Positions 24,667-33,800 of a stretch of DNA of 64,000 nt are shown in pieces. Position 1 is the first letter of the stretch, and each line of letters begins with the position of its first letter. The notes under the pieces are model-generated. The model had not been told where the DNA came from. It saw only the letters and a program-made list of their open reading frames with translations, and ran no database searches. This DNA is from Larkinella terrae (GTDB taxonomy: Bacteria > Bacteroidota > Bacteroidia > Cytophagales > Spirosomataceae), in the NCBI RefSeq assembly GCF_009668025.1, contig NZ_WJXZ01000015.1:1-64000 (forward strand). The letters are read 5' to 3'. Position numbers and translations under genes: made by a program.

Positions 24667-25749
24667 CTAAGAACTCAATCGAACGGGCTGATTGGTACGC
24701 GTCGACTCGTAAATGGCTTCAAACAGGGCGACTACTTTCCGGCCTTCTTCGCCCGTCACGAGCGGTTTTCGGCCCTCGTTAATGGCCTGACAGAAATCCG
24801 CCAGTTGCCGCGAGAAATAGTGGCTGGACGAGTCGACACTGTTGAAAACCGCATCGTCTCCGGCCTTCCAGACGGGTTGCATATCGGCCTCCTCCGGCAC
24901 CGACCAGATGTCGTTGTAGGGCGCATCCTGAATGGACGTCATGCCCGCGATGAACATCGAACCGCCGTCGGTCTGTACCCCAACCGAAGCACCATTCTGG
25001 CCGTGGATATGAACGCGCCCATACAGCCCCGGTTTTTGCGAGTTGCTGACGATGACGTTACCAATTCCGCCGTTTTTAAACTTAACAATCGCCACGGCCG
25101 TGTCATCGACCTCAATATTCGGGTGATTCAGGTTAGCCCAAACGCCGTAAACTTCCTCCATTTCGCCCATGTACCACAGCAGCAAATCCAGCTGGTGCGG
25201 GGCCTGATTGACCAGCACGCCCCCACCTTCGTGTTCCCACGAACCGCGCCAGGGGTCGCTGCGGTAGTATTCTTCACTGCGCCAGCCGAACAATTGCGCC
25301 ATACCGAGGACCGGTTTTCCAATTTTGCCGTCGTCGATGGCCTGCCGAATCCGCATGCAGGGTTCGTAAAACCGGCGCTGACTGACAACCGCGAGCTGGC
25401 GATTGGCTTTCCGGGCGGCTTCGATCATGGCGTCGCAGTCTTCGAGCGACGACGCGAGCGGTTTTTCGACCAGCACATTGGCTCCGGCTTCAAAAGCCGC
25501 CACGGTTACCACGCGGTGGGCCGGGTGCGGGGTGCAGACGATGCAGATGTCCACATTCTCGCGGTCGACCATGTCGTAAATATCGGAATAGGCTGCGATG
25601 CCGTATTGATCGGCAAATTCGTCGGCTTTGGTATGATTCCGTCCGTAAATGGCAACGAGTTTGGTATTCGGAGTTTCCAGGACCGATCGGGCGTGGTTAT
25701 GAGCCACTTTACCGGGTCCGATCAAAGCGATGTTGAGGGTTTTGGACAT
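24667..25749 (-). CDS. Gfo/Idh/MocA family oxidoreductase
   Basis: This is a 360-residue NAD(P)-dependent sugar-type dehydrogenase. The Rossmann motif ALIGPGKVAHNHARS and the ICTPHPAH, VLVEKPLASS (catalytic EKP lysine), GGVLVNQAPHQLDLLLW and the C-terminal EEGRKVVALFEAIYEST segments are family hallmarks. Substrate specificity cannot be read from sequence. The ATG at 25749 (MSKTLNIALIG) places the Rossmann strand at the usual position, so the longer frame to 25776 is rejected. It lies within the interval between the split McrB and McrC genes. Confidence 0.93.
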   Translation of the reverse strand: MSKTLNIALIGPGKVAHNHARSVLETPNTKLVAIYGRNHTKADEFADQYGIAAYSDIYDMVDRENVDICIVCTPHPAHRVVTVAAFEAGANVLVEKPLASSLEDCDAMIEAARKANRQLAVVSQRRFYEPCMRIRQAIDDGKIGKPVLGMAQLFGWRSEEYYRSDPWRGSWEHEGGGVLVNQAPHQLDLLLWYMGEMEEVYGVWANLNHPNIEVDDTAVAIVKFKNGGIGNVIVSNSQKPGLYGRVHIHGQNGASVGVQTDGGSMFIAGMTSIQDAPYNDIWSVPEEADMQPVWKAGDDAVFNSVDSSSHYFSRQLADFCQAINEGRKPLVTGEEGRKVVALFEAIYESTRTNQPVRLSS

Positions 25750-25840
25750 GTTTTTTTTTAAATTAAAGCCTTTCATTCGTCATGCGAATGCCAATAAAAG
25801 GAGCAAACTAGTAGGCCGATAAATCAGTATAAGTTCAAGT

Positions 25841-25894
25841 TACTCCAACGATTTCCCCGCAAAACGGCTCTTAGTCTACAAATGTAGGAAAGTC
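25841..25894 (+). promoter_or_regulatory. Duplicated leader of flanking lipoprotein 1
   Basis: The 54 bp before the ATG, plus the ATG itself, align without gaps to 34955-35011 at about 40 of 57 positions, with the first 10 bases (TACTCCAACG) identical. The conserved upstream block probably contains the promoter, although no clear TAnnTTTG is seen. Confidence 0.5.
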
Positions 25895-26317
25895 ATGAAA
25901 CAACTGGTTCTCTTCGTGCTACTTTTGACGCTGGCCGGTGGCTGCAAAAAATCAGATCGGGATACATCGCCTGCCGATCCGTTGTACCAGAACTGGAAGC
26001 TGATCGAATATAAAAGCAATACCGGTTCCTGGAAAACCGTGACGTATGATGCTTTCATCGAGTTCCGTACCGACGGCAGCATACGGTACGAAAAACCGAA
26101 TCCGCCCTGTTGTGCTGCGGTCAAGGTTGAGCGTCAGTCGAATGTGCTGAAAGTAACGGGCCTCTATTCCGGTCCCGGTTGCGAATACGTCGACTGCGCA
26201 TCACCATCGGCGCTGAACATTGTGTCGTTGACCACCAACGAACTGATTATCGAAACGATATTAGGAAACAACAGCCCCGTCAGTAATGGATTTCTGAAGT
26301 ACAAACCCGCCAGGTAA
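25895..26317 (+). CDS. Small Cys-rich lipoprotein, left copy
   Basis: The protein is 140 residues. The SpII signal ends LAGGC (Cys17). The mature protein begins LYQNWKLIEYKSNTGSW, a lipocalin-like opening. Four cysteines (CC, then GCEYVDC) are conserved in the paralogue at 35009-35422, along with the motif VKVERQSNVLKV. The two copies share roughly 35-40% identity by eye and flank the caspase island on both sides in the same orientation. Its function is unknown. An envelope sensor or a protective factor for the island is a speculative idea. Confidence 0.75.
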   Translation: MKQLVLFVLLLTLAGGCKKSDRDTSPADPLYQNWKLIEYKSNTGSWKTVTYDAFIEFRTDGSIRYEKPNPPCCAAVKVERQSNVLKVTGLYSGPGCEYVDCASPSALNIVSLTTNELIIETILGNNSPVSNGFLKYKPAR

Positions 26318-26503
26318 ACCGTATCCGGCCATTATCGACCGTTCACTAAAATTAGATTCCCTCGCTGCTATTTAAATTGTAAGATAGCTTCCGGTATTTG
26401 GCATTTATTTCGTATCCGTTTTTTCTGATCGGGGCCTTGGTCCTTTATCACCATTCTACAATAAAGCCCTCTCCCGTTTATTTCTAAATCCATTCCTACG
26501 TCC

Positions 26504-27256
26504 ATGGCTAACATTCATCAGTTTTATCTGGAACACATGGCTTCCAAAACCGGCTACCGGGCCACCTGGGAGCCCAACCGCCCGCTGTTTATCGGCGCGA
26601 TAGTTACGCTTGAAAAAGGCGTTTTTACCATTCAGAGCAGCCTGGAAAAAGAAGGCATTCCGATGGAGGTAATGGATGATCTTTCGGAAGGAACGCTGGA
26701 TTATTCTTCCACCGGATCGGTGCAGATCGGTGTTAAACTGGCCGGGCAGGCGCCCCTGGCCGGCAGTGTTTTGTCAGACGCCGACGCCGGTTTCAGCATC
26801 GATTTCGCCAGTGAAAAATCAATCGTTTTTCAGGCCGACAAAACGAAGACGATCCAGATTACCAACATGGGCGCCATCGAGCGGGAAGTCATCAAGCGGG
26901 TGAAGGCGGGGCAGTGGGTCAAAGAGTGGGCGATCGTTACGCAACTGGTGCAGGCGACCACCGCCACCATTATTATTTCGTTCAGCAGCAACAGTAAGAT
27001 CGATTTAAAAGCCAGCGCCAACGTCGGCACTCCGCAACTGAAACTGACGGATGCATCGCTGGGACTGACGGTGGCCAACGAAAAAGGCAGCCATTTCAAA
27101 GCCATTGCGTCGAGCGGCATTACGCCTTTATACCGGGTGGCCGGTTTTCGTCATCCGCTGTTTGGCCGCCCGCAACTCAGCAACCGGAGCGATGCCGACG
27201 AGCTGGCCAAAGAGAAGTTCCGCATCCAGCCTTTCGACCCCGCCGAGCTGGAATAA
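26504..27256 (+). CDS. Gasdermin-like pore-forming protein (candidate)
   Basis: The protein is 250 residues with no signal peptide and no cysteine. I do not see a sure family match, but the layout follows bacterial gasdermins. It has an N-terminal helix with GYRATWEP and a hydrophobic strand (residues 8-40), then the amphipathic hairpin GSVQIGVKLAGQAPLAGSVL (71-90). These are followed by FASEKSIVFQADKTKTIQI (101-119), a helix to RVKAGQWVKEWAIVTQLVQA (132-151), a second alternating hairpin ATIIISFSSNSKIDLKASAN (154-173), and HFKAIASSGITPLYRVAGF (198-215). The latter parallels the gasdermin GxxPLxFxxxxL strand. A short charged tail (216-250) could be the inhibitory peptide. Bacterial gasdermins are 240-300 residues and are encoded next to proteases. 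Here a caspase follows 45 bp downstream. The N-terminal lipidated Cys of known bacterial gasdermins is missing. Confidence 0.5.
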   Translation: MANIHQFYLEHMASKTGYRATWEPNRPLFIGAIVTLEKGVFTIQSSLEKEGIPMEVMDDLSEGTLDYSSTGSVQIGVKLAGQAPLAGSVLSDADAGFSIDFASEKSIVFQADKTKTIQITNMGAIEREVIKRVKAGQWVKEWAIVTQLVQATTATIIISFSSNSKIDLKASANVGTPQLKLTDASLGLTVANEKGSHFKAIASSGITPLYRVAGFRHPLFGRPQLSNRSDADELAKEKFRIQPFDPAELE

Positions 27257-27301
27257 GCGTTTATAAGCCCCTAAACCTCTTTTTAACCCGTAAGTTTTCT
27301 T

Positions 27302-30300
27302 ATGGAATCAACAATTTATGCCTTGCTGGTGGGTATTAATGACTATGCGAAAAAACCGCTGAAAGGCTGTTTGAATGATCTGGCCGCCGTTGAAACATTT
27401 CTGCGGTGGTTTCAGCCCGACGCCAACAAGCTGCGCATCCGGAAACTGGTCAACGAGCAGGCCACCCGCGCGGAGGTCATCGACGGCTTTGCCCATTTCG
27501 ATCAGGCCAGCGGAACCGACATTTGCCTGTTTTACTTTTTCGGGCACGGTTCCTTTGCCACTGCTCCGGCCGGTTTTTACAGCCCGACGAACCGGTTTCA
27601 CCAGTCGCTGGTTTGCTGGGACAGCCGGAATCCGGGCGGCCGGGATTTAATGGACAAGGAACTGGCGTATTTGATCTGGAAATATTCCGTAGCCCGGCAG
27701 AAAACCGCGCTTCGTATTGTGGTCATCACCGACAGTTGTCACTCAGGAACCGTCACCCGGAACGCGACCGAAAACCGGACGGAGGAACTGCGGGAACGCT
27801 CCCTCGACCCCTTTCCGGGGACGCTGACGGCCGAGGATTATTACGGTTTTTCGGAAGAAGTGAACGGGCAACGCGGCTATGTTACCTCCAGCGAATCGGG
27901 AAAAGAGCTGATCACCGTGCAAACCGCCCCGCATATTCACCTGGCTGCGGCCCGCGATAATCAGACGGCGAAAGAGAATGTGCTCAACGGCCAGGCCCGG
28001 GGTTTATTTACCTATTCGCTGCTCAAAGCCTTGCAGGAAAGCAAAGGCCTGATCAGTTACGCCGAACTCATCCGGCGGACGGAATTACAACTCAAAAGCT
28101 ACGTCACCGATCAGAATCCGCTGCTCAATATAGAGTCATTACCTTCCGATGCGGCCCGAAACCGGTTTTTGCAAAGCGAAACCTCAACTACAAAGCCGAC
28201 CAACTGGGTCGCTTTTACCGGTCAGCGCGGCTGGTGCATCGACGCCGGGGCGGTGCTGGGCGCGCGGTCGGGCGACGTGGTGATGCTGGAAAATGGCGTT
28301 TCCACCCGGATTGGCGAGGTTTTCCCGGAAGAATCAACGGTTTTGGCCGGACCGGGTTTGGATCAGCTTAAGCAGTATCAGGCCACCTGGGTGCCGAAAC
28401 AACTCATCTCCTTCGGCATCGATCCAACCGTTCCGGCACCAGTCAGGGCGTTCCTGAAAGCAGCCAGTCAAACCGGTTTTTCGTTGAAGTTAACCGACGG
28501 TATCGACGACCAGACCCGTTTCCGGATTCGTGCCGAGGGCAGTTTGGTATACGTGACGGGGTTAGCCGACACCACACCCTTGTTCAAGGAACGAGCCATT
28601 CAAACGGACGATGATGCGGTTCTTTTTCTCGAAGAGTTGCAGTATTTCAGTACGTGGACGCAGCTTCTGAACCTCCAGAATCCGACCTCTACCCTGACCG
28701 ACAGCGATTTTCAACTCAGCGTTACGGTGGCCGTCAGCCCACCCGATCCTGATTACAAACCCGATACATTCCGGGAAGTCGCGGATTTGACCCAGCCGGT
28801 TCCGCTGTTTTATTTCGGCGATGAGTCCCCGGCCCTGCAGATTCAGATTGAAAACCGGAGTAATCGGGCGCTTTGGTTCCAGCCTTTTTACCTCGGTTTC
28901 GATTACTCGATCAGCAACCGGAGTTTGAATGCCTTTTCGCTGGCCCCAAATTCGGAAACCACCGTGACGTTTAACGTCAGGAACACATCCACGGGCCTGA
29001 TCAGCGCCAGCGACATCCTGCGGCTCAAAGTGGATAAAACGTACCGGGATTTGGGTTACAGCGAGATTCTGGAACATGTCAAAGTGATCGTTTCGACCCA
29101 GGAACTGGAAACCGGTATTCTGAATAAGTACAACCAGAAAGGGCTGGATCTGGCTAAAAAACGAACGGAAACGCGTGGAGAACTTGAGCGAAGCCCCGAT
29201 GATGGCATGGATGACGAAGTCGATGATGGTATTCAGAACTGGATTACGACGACGGTTTCCCTGCAAATCAATTACCCGGCCAAAGGAGTTTTGATCCCCG
29301 CCGGTGGTTTTTGGGATTCTACTTTTTTACGGATTCAGACCCCCGCATCGTTTCAGACCAGTTTCGCCTGGAGCAGCCCCGGCGAGATCAAACGGTCGAT
29401 TGGCGAGGTTGTTCCGCCCGATCTGGTGATGGGAAATGCGGCACTGCAACCGTTCAACTGGCTCCAGACCCGGGGCGACAGCGCGTCGCTGAACACCCTT
29501 GAACTCTACGATTATTCGGACAGAAACGCCGTTTCGCCGGAACAGCCACTGCTGATTGAGTTTAAAGCAAGCGTGGGCGACAGTTTTGTGGTGCTGGCCT
29601 ACGACCCATCCACCGGACTTTACTTTTCGGCCGGAGATCAGATTGGTGACCAAACCGTCGCCGTTCACACGCTGCCGGACGAATCGTCTTCGCAGCGCAG
29701 TCTGGGCGGCTCGATCAAGCTCTTTTTTTACAAGGTAGTTCTGAGCAAAGTCGGTTTTGGTTACAACCACCCGCGGCTGGCCCTGGCAACGCTTTCCGAC
29801 ACGTTGGAAGTTCAGTACGAAACCGACCCGGAAATGATCCGCCATACGCTCCAGCAGGAGAACGTCAAAAACATTCTGCTCTTCACCCACGGTATTATTG
29901 GCGACACGCTCGACATGACCAAATCCGCCCGACTGGCGCTGACGGCCGACGGTCAGCCGATTGAAAAAAAGATCGATGCCATTCTCACGTTTGATTATGA
30001 AAACCTCAGCACGCGGATTCAGGACAACGCCCAGAAACTCAAAGAGCGGCTGGCCGAAGTCGGGATCAAGGCGCAGGACGGCAAGCAGGTGACGATTATT
30101 GCCCACTCGATGGGCGGCCTGGTGACGCGCTGGTTTATCGAAAAACTGCGGGGTGATGAGGTCGTCGACCGCGTAATCCTCTGTGGTACGCCCAACGAAG
30201 GCACTCCGCTGGCCGACGTGCGCGATGCCTTTGAAGTCCTGTTAACCTTCGCGGTAAACGGAGCTTCGATCCTGAAACCGTGGCTTTTCGGCATCAATCT

Positions 30301-30691
30301 CCTCGGAAAACTGGGCAGCGAGGTCTCCGTGTCGTTCAAACAAATGGACATGGTTACCGGCATTTACGGGGAGCTCAACGACCAGACCGACCCCCGGATT
30401 CCGTATTACATCATCGCCGGTGACATCCGCCAGATTGAGCTGGATCTGAGCCAGGAAATGTCATTAATCAAAAAAATGTTTCAACGGCTGGGCCGGGCCG
30501 CCAAATACGATCTGCTGGATCAATTCGTCTTCCGGGCGTCGAACGACATTGCCGTCGGCACGAAAAGTATCCTGTCGATTCCCGGTTCCGAAAGCTGGTC
30601 AAAACCGCCGGTTACTTTCACCGTCGCCTGTGATCACGTCAATTATTTTGTCAATCCACTCAGTCTGAAGGTGCTGGGTTCTCTGTTTTAA
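27302..30691 (+). CDS. Caspase-like protease fused to an alpha/beta-hydrolase
   Basis: The protein is 1129 residues and cytoplasmic. Residues 1-285 form a peptidase C14 (caspase/metacaspase) domain: YALLVGINDYAKKPLKGCLN, the catalytic His in FYFFGHGSFA (His82) and Cys in VVITDSCHSGT (Cys146). The middle part (about 300-850) is beta-rich and is also found in the convergent 30804-34781 protein. Residues 870-1129 form a lipase-type hydrolase: ILLFTHGIIGD oxyanion strand, nucleophile IIAHSMGGLVTRW (Ser936), Asp1082 and His1112 as plausible triad, and VILCGTPNEGTPL. Caspases of this type cleave after basic residues. It probably forms an operon with the gasdermin-like gene 45 bp upstream. A strong terminator follows. 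The cleavage target is unknown. Confidence 0.9.
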   Translation: MESTIYALLVGINDYAKKPLKGCLNDLAAVETFLRWFQPDANKLRIRKLVNEQATRAEVIDGFAHFDQASGTDICLFYFFGHGSFATAPAGFYSPTNRFHQSLVCWDSRNPGGRDLMDKELAYLIWKYSVARQKTALRIVVITDSCHSGTVTRNATENRTEELRERSLDPFPGTLTAEDYYGFSEEVNGQRGYVTSSESGKELITVQTAPHIHLAAARDNQTAKENVLNGQARGLFTYSLLKALQESKGLISYAELIRRTELQLKSYVTDQNPLLNIESLPSDAARNRFLQSETSTTKPTNWVAFTGQRGWCIDAGAVLGARSGDVVMLENGVSTRIGEVFPEESTVLAGPGLDQLKQYQATWVPKQLISFGIDPTVPAPVRAFLKAASQTGFSLKLTDGIDDQTRFRIRAEGSLVYVTGLADTTPLFKERAIQTDDDAVLFLEELQYFSTWTQLLNLQNPTSTLTDSDFQLSVTVAVSPPDPDYKPDTFREVADLTQPVPLFYFGDESPALQIQIENRSNRALWFQPFYLGFDYSISNRSLNAFSLAPNSETTVTFNVRNTSTGLISASDILRLKVDKTYRDLGYSEILEHVKVIVSTQELETGILNKYNQKGLDLAKKRTETRGELERSPDDGMDDEVDDGIQNWITTTVSLQINYPAKGVLIPAGGFWDSTFLRIQTPASFQTSFAWSSPGEIKRSIGEVVPPDLVMGNAALQPFNWLQTRGDSASLNTLELYDYSDRNAVSPEQPLLIEFKASVGDSFVVLAYDPSTGLYFSAGDQIGDQTVAVHTLPDESSSQRSLGGSIKLFFYKVVLSKVGFGYNHPRLALATLSDTLEVQYETDPEMIRHTLQQENVKNILLFTHGIIGDTLDMTKSARLALTADGQPIEKKIDAILTFDYENLSTRIQDNAQKLKERLAEVGIKAQDGKQVTIIAHSMGGLVTRWFIEKLRGDEVVDRVILCGTPNEGTPLADVRDAFEVLLTFAVNGASILKPWLFGINLLGKLGSEVSVSFKQMDMVTGIYGELNDQTDPRIPYYIIAGDIRQIELDLSQEMSLIKKMFQRLGRAAKYDLLDQFVFRASNDIAVGTKSILSIPGSESWSKPPVTFTVACDHVNYFVNPLSLKVLGSLF

Positions 30692-30726
30692 TGGAATAAA
30701 AAGCGGTTTTTGTATTTTTCTTTCTA

Positions 30727-30762
30727 ACGAGTAAGGCCGGTTGTAGGACCGGCCTTACTCGT
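30727..30762. terminator. Bidirectional terminator between the two caspase genes
   Basis: Perfect 14-bp arms ACGAGTAAGGCCGG (30727-30740) and CCGGCCTTACTCGT (30749-30762) with an 8-nt loop, followed by TTTT on the plus strand. It separates two convergent genes. Confidence 0.85.
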
Positions 30763-30803
30763 TTTCTATCGCGCCAATTGGCTACTTCCGGGAATCACTT
30801 CCA

Positions 30804-33800
30804 CTACGTTGTTGCTCCCCGAATCTGCTCAATTCTGGCGATAAATTTGTCGGCAACCAGTTGAAAACCGTCGTTGGTGGGGTGGATTTCGTCAAACCAG
30901 CTCGTGCGGTTTACCAAATTTCGGGCATCAATGTAGGATACCCGCTCTCCAAATCCTTCCACCAGTTTTTTAAGCCGGGTGTTGAATTCGTCCATGATAA
31001 AGTGAATGCATTTTTCCCGCTCATCCTGGGGCGTAACGCCTTTTTTAATCAGGTACTGGCCCAGCCAGCTCGACTTTTTCTGGTTGGCCGGATCGTCGGT
31101 GTCCAGCGGAATGGGGTAATCGTAGCTGTGGACCAGAATGTGCAGATCCGGGTAGCGTTCCAGCAATTCGCTGAACATATCCTGATAAAACGCTTCCAGA
31201 TGCGTTAATTTTGCCGCAAAATTAGGTTTGAAATACCGCCTAGGCGTGGTGTCGCCCGCATCCGGTTCATCCCGCAGAAAGCCTTCAAACTGCTCGCCCA
31301 GAATGTCGTTTCCGCCCCCGCTGATCAGGAAAAACTTCGCGCCTTCTTCTTCAATAGCGTCCAGATATTCCCGCTTTTTCATGTAGTTTTCGAGCGTATC
31401 GCCAGCTTCGGCAAAACTCCGGATGGCGTACAGTTTGTACAGGTGATCGAGCGTATCTTCCACCAGAATCGGGTACTGAAACCAGGAGTCACCTTCGGCC
31501 ACGATCCGCAGCCGATTGGGATCTTTCTTCAGATTTCGGTAGCGTTTGCGTCGCTGCGCGGTTTCAATCGTGTTACCCAGAAACAGTTTCGCGTCGCTAA
31601 TCAGGTTTCTTTCCTCTTCCGGCACCTTCAACCCTTTGTTGATGCCCTCCTTGAGTTCCCAAACCGTTGGCTGTCCAAACGGATCCAGTTTGACATCGCA
31701 ATAAAGTCCGGCCGCAAAATAAGCCGTTTCGTCCCATTCGAGCAGGGCTTTCAGCGTACGGGCCGGAATCTGGTTATAAACCGGGTTTTTGAAAACCAGA
31801 TGCAGGGTTTGCGTAATCCAGCCGGAAAACTCCACGGGCTCTTCATCGGTGTCTAATCCCCGGGCCCGCTCGGGTTCCAGACTTTTTCCAATCTCGTCAG
31901 TCGTCAGCGGGGGCGGTAACTCTTCCAGCGTCAGGGCTTCGGCGTCGAATTCGGTCGTGCTGATGATGAATTTTAAAGCCTCGTGCGTTTCCGGCCAGTT
32001 GTATTCCTGCTCCACTTTGCCCAGATTCATGTTGATCCGGTCTTTGCCATTGAGCCCCAGGAAGATCGATTGGCCTGCTTCCAGCAACTTAACCCGTTGC
32101 GGGATAAATTTGAGGTAACACTGAAATTCCTTGCTCAAATAAGCCGCACAGACGTACAGATCCTGCGCCGTCGTGTTCGTAATTTCAATCTGGATGGTGC
32201 CTTTCCAGACCTCGTCGACCTGTTCGTATTCCAGCTTGGCGACCGAATCCGAGGTCGTTATTTTCTGCGTGGTGCCATCGGCCAGAAGGCGCTTCACTTT
32301 TATGGCAAGCGCCTGCTCCGGAAAACCGTCGGGAATGATCGGATTCTGGAGGGTTTTGATAAAATGCCAGCGCGACACGTGCTGCAGCATCGCCAATACC
32401 GCGCGGTTGTTGTCGGAGGTTACAAACGGAATGGGCCGAACCAGCGGGCGATACGGATCATCGGGAAACGTCAGATAGACCTCCCCGGCGCGGACGTGAA
32501 GCGTGTAATCCGCCGGTTGAACCTTGCCGTTGTCCTGCTTCGTTTCCGCTGGGGTGCTTTTCTCCCCACCAAACGCAAAACTACCACTGGCCTGGTCCTC
32601 CAGCGCAGCTACAAACTCCCCAACCTCTTTGGGATTCCCGTCGTGATTCTGAAGTTCAACTTTCAGTTCCTGAATCATCAAACCCGAAACCACGGCCTTG
32701 TAAATCGTCGCGTGACTGAGCGCCGACGTACCCGCCAGAACCGTATAATCCACAAAGACGCCATTCTTTTTAACCGTTACCGGAATCATCTTCGTCGCAT
32801 CGCCGGGATCAAGGAGGAGAATAGCGGTTTTTTCATTGATCCCGTGAATAGCGCCCATGTTCAGTTGCCAGCCGGTTTTAGCGTTGAAAACCGCTTCGCA
32901 GATAAGTTGCTGCGGATCAATGAGTTGATTCAGAAAACCGTTGTTCAGTACTTTTTCCGGGTCCACTGGCGCGTAGATTCGGGGCGTCTGTTCATATCCC
33001 ACCCGCATGTATTGCCGGATTCGCCCCCGCAGCGTGTTGTACGAAATATTCCCGCCCGAATCGGTGAGCGTTTTGAGAAGCGTTTTGGTAAAAATTCCTT
33101 CCCCGGCGATCTCAACGGCGGTCTGGTCCGACTCGCAGGCCGCCATTTGCACATGCGTCCCTTCCGCCAGAAACTCGTGCGGTTTTTGACCGGCGATATC
33201 CGCTTTCAAAATCTTGTCACTAAACAGAAATTCCTCCCAGGTGCGGGCCGGAAAAGCGCCGGTGTCGGTCGCGCGCCGGATTTTCACCGGTTGATCCTGG
33301 TAGGCGGCACCGACCAACGCGGCATTTCGGGTATTATCGCCGGAGTTGCAGCAGTCAAAAATTGTAACGATGTGCGCACCGGTTTTTTGATAAAGCTCGT
33401 GAATCAAAAACCGTAACTCTTTGTCCGTCAACAGAAAATCGGCAGCATTTTCAGCTCCCCCATCGTAACAGACCAGACATTCCAGCCGACCGTCGGTTTC
33501 ATCCCAGATCGCATCGGCTTCTTCCTGCGTTCCATGACCCGAGTAATAAAACAAAACGGTATCGCCTTTTTTAGCCCGCCCCAAATGCTCCCGAAAACCG
33601 GCGGCAACGCCCGCCCGGGTCGCATCGCTGTCGAGCAGTTTCTTTATTTTCCCGGTGGATTCTCCGTCCAGCTCAAAGTCGAAAGCCGTACGCCGGGTCA
33701 GGTATTTTTCCACCTCGCCGACATCATGTAAACAGCCGCCCAGCTTTCTGATTCGATCGTAATTATTGATCCCGACCAGTAGCGCAAACACATTCCAAGC

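Noticed and set aside
23866-25761. Long plus-strand open frame (631 codons)
   Set aside because: It is the antisense shadow of the META lipoprotein and Gfo/Idh genes, which have clear family motifs on the minus strand.
31983-33416. Plus-strand open frame of 477 codons inside the amidase-caspase gene
   Set aside because: Antisense shadow. The minus strand holds intact caspase and SGNH motifs.
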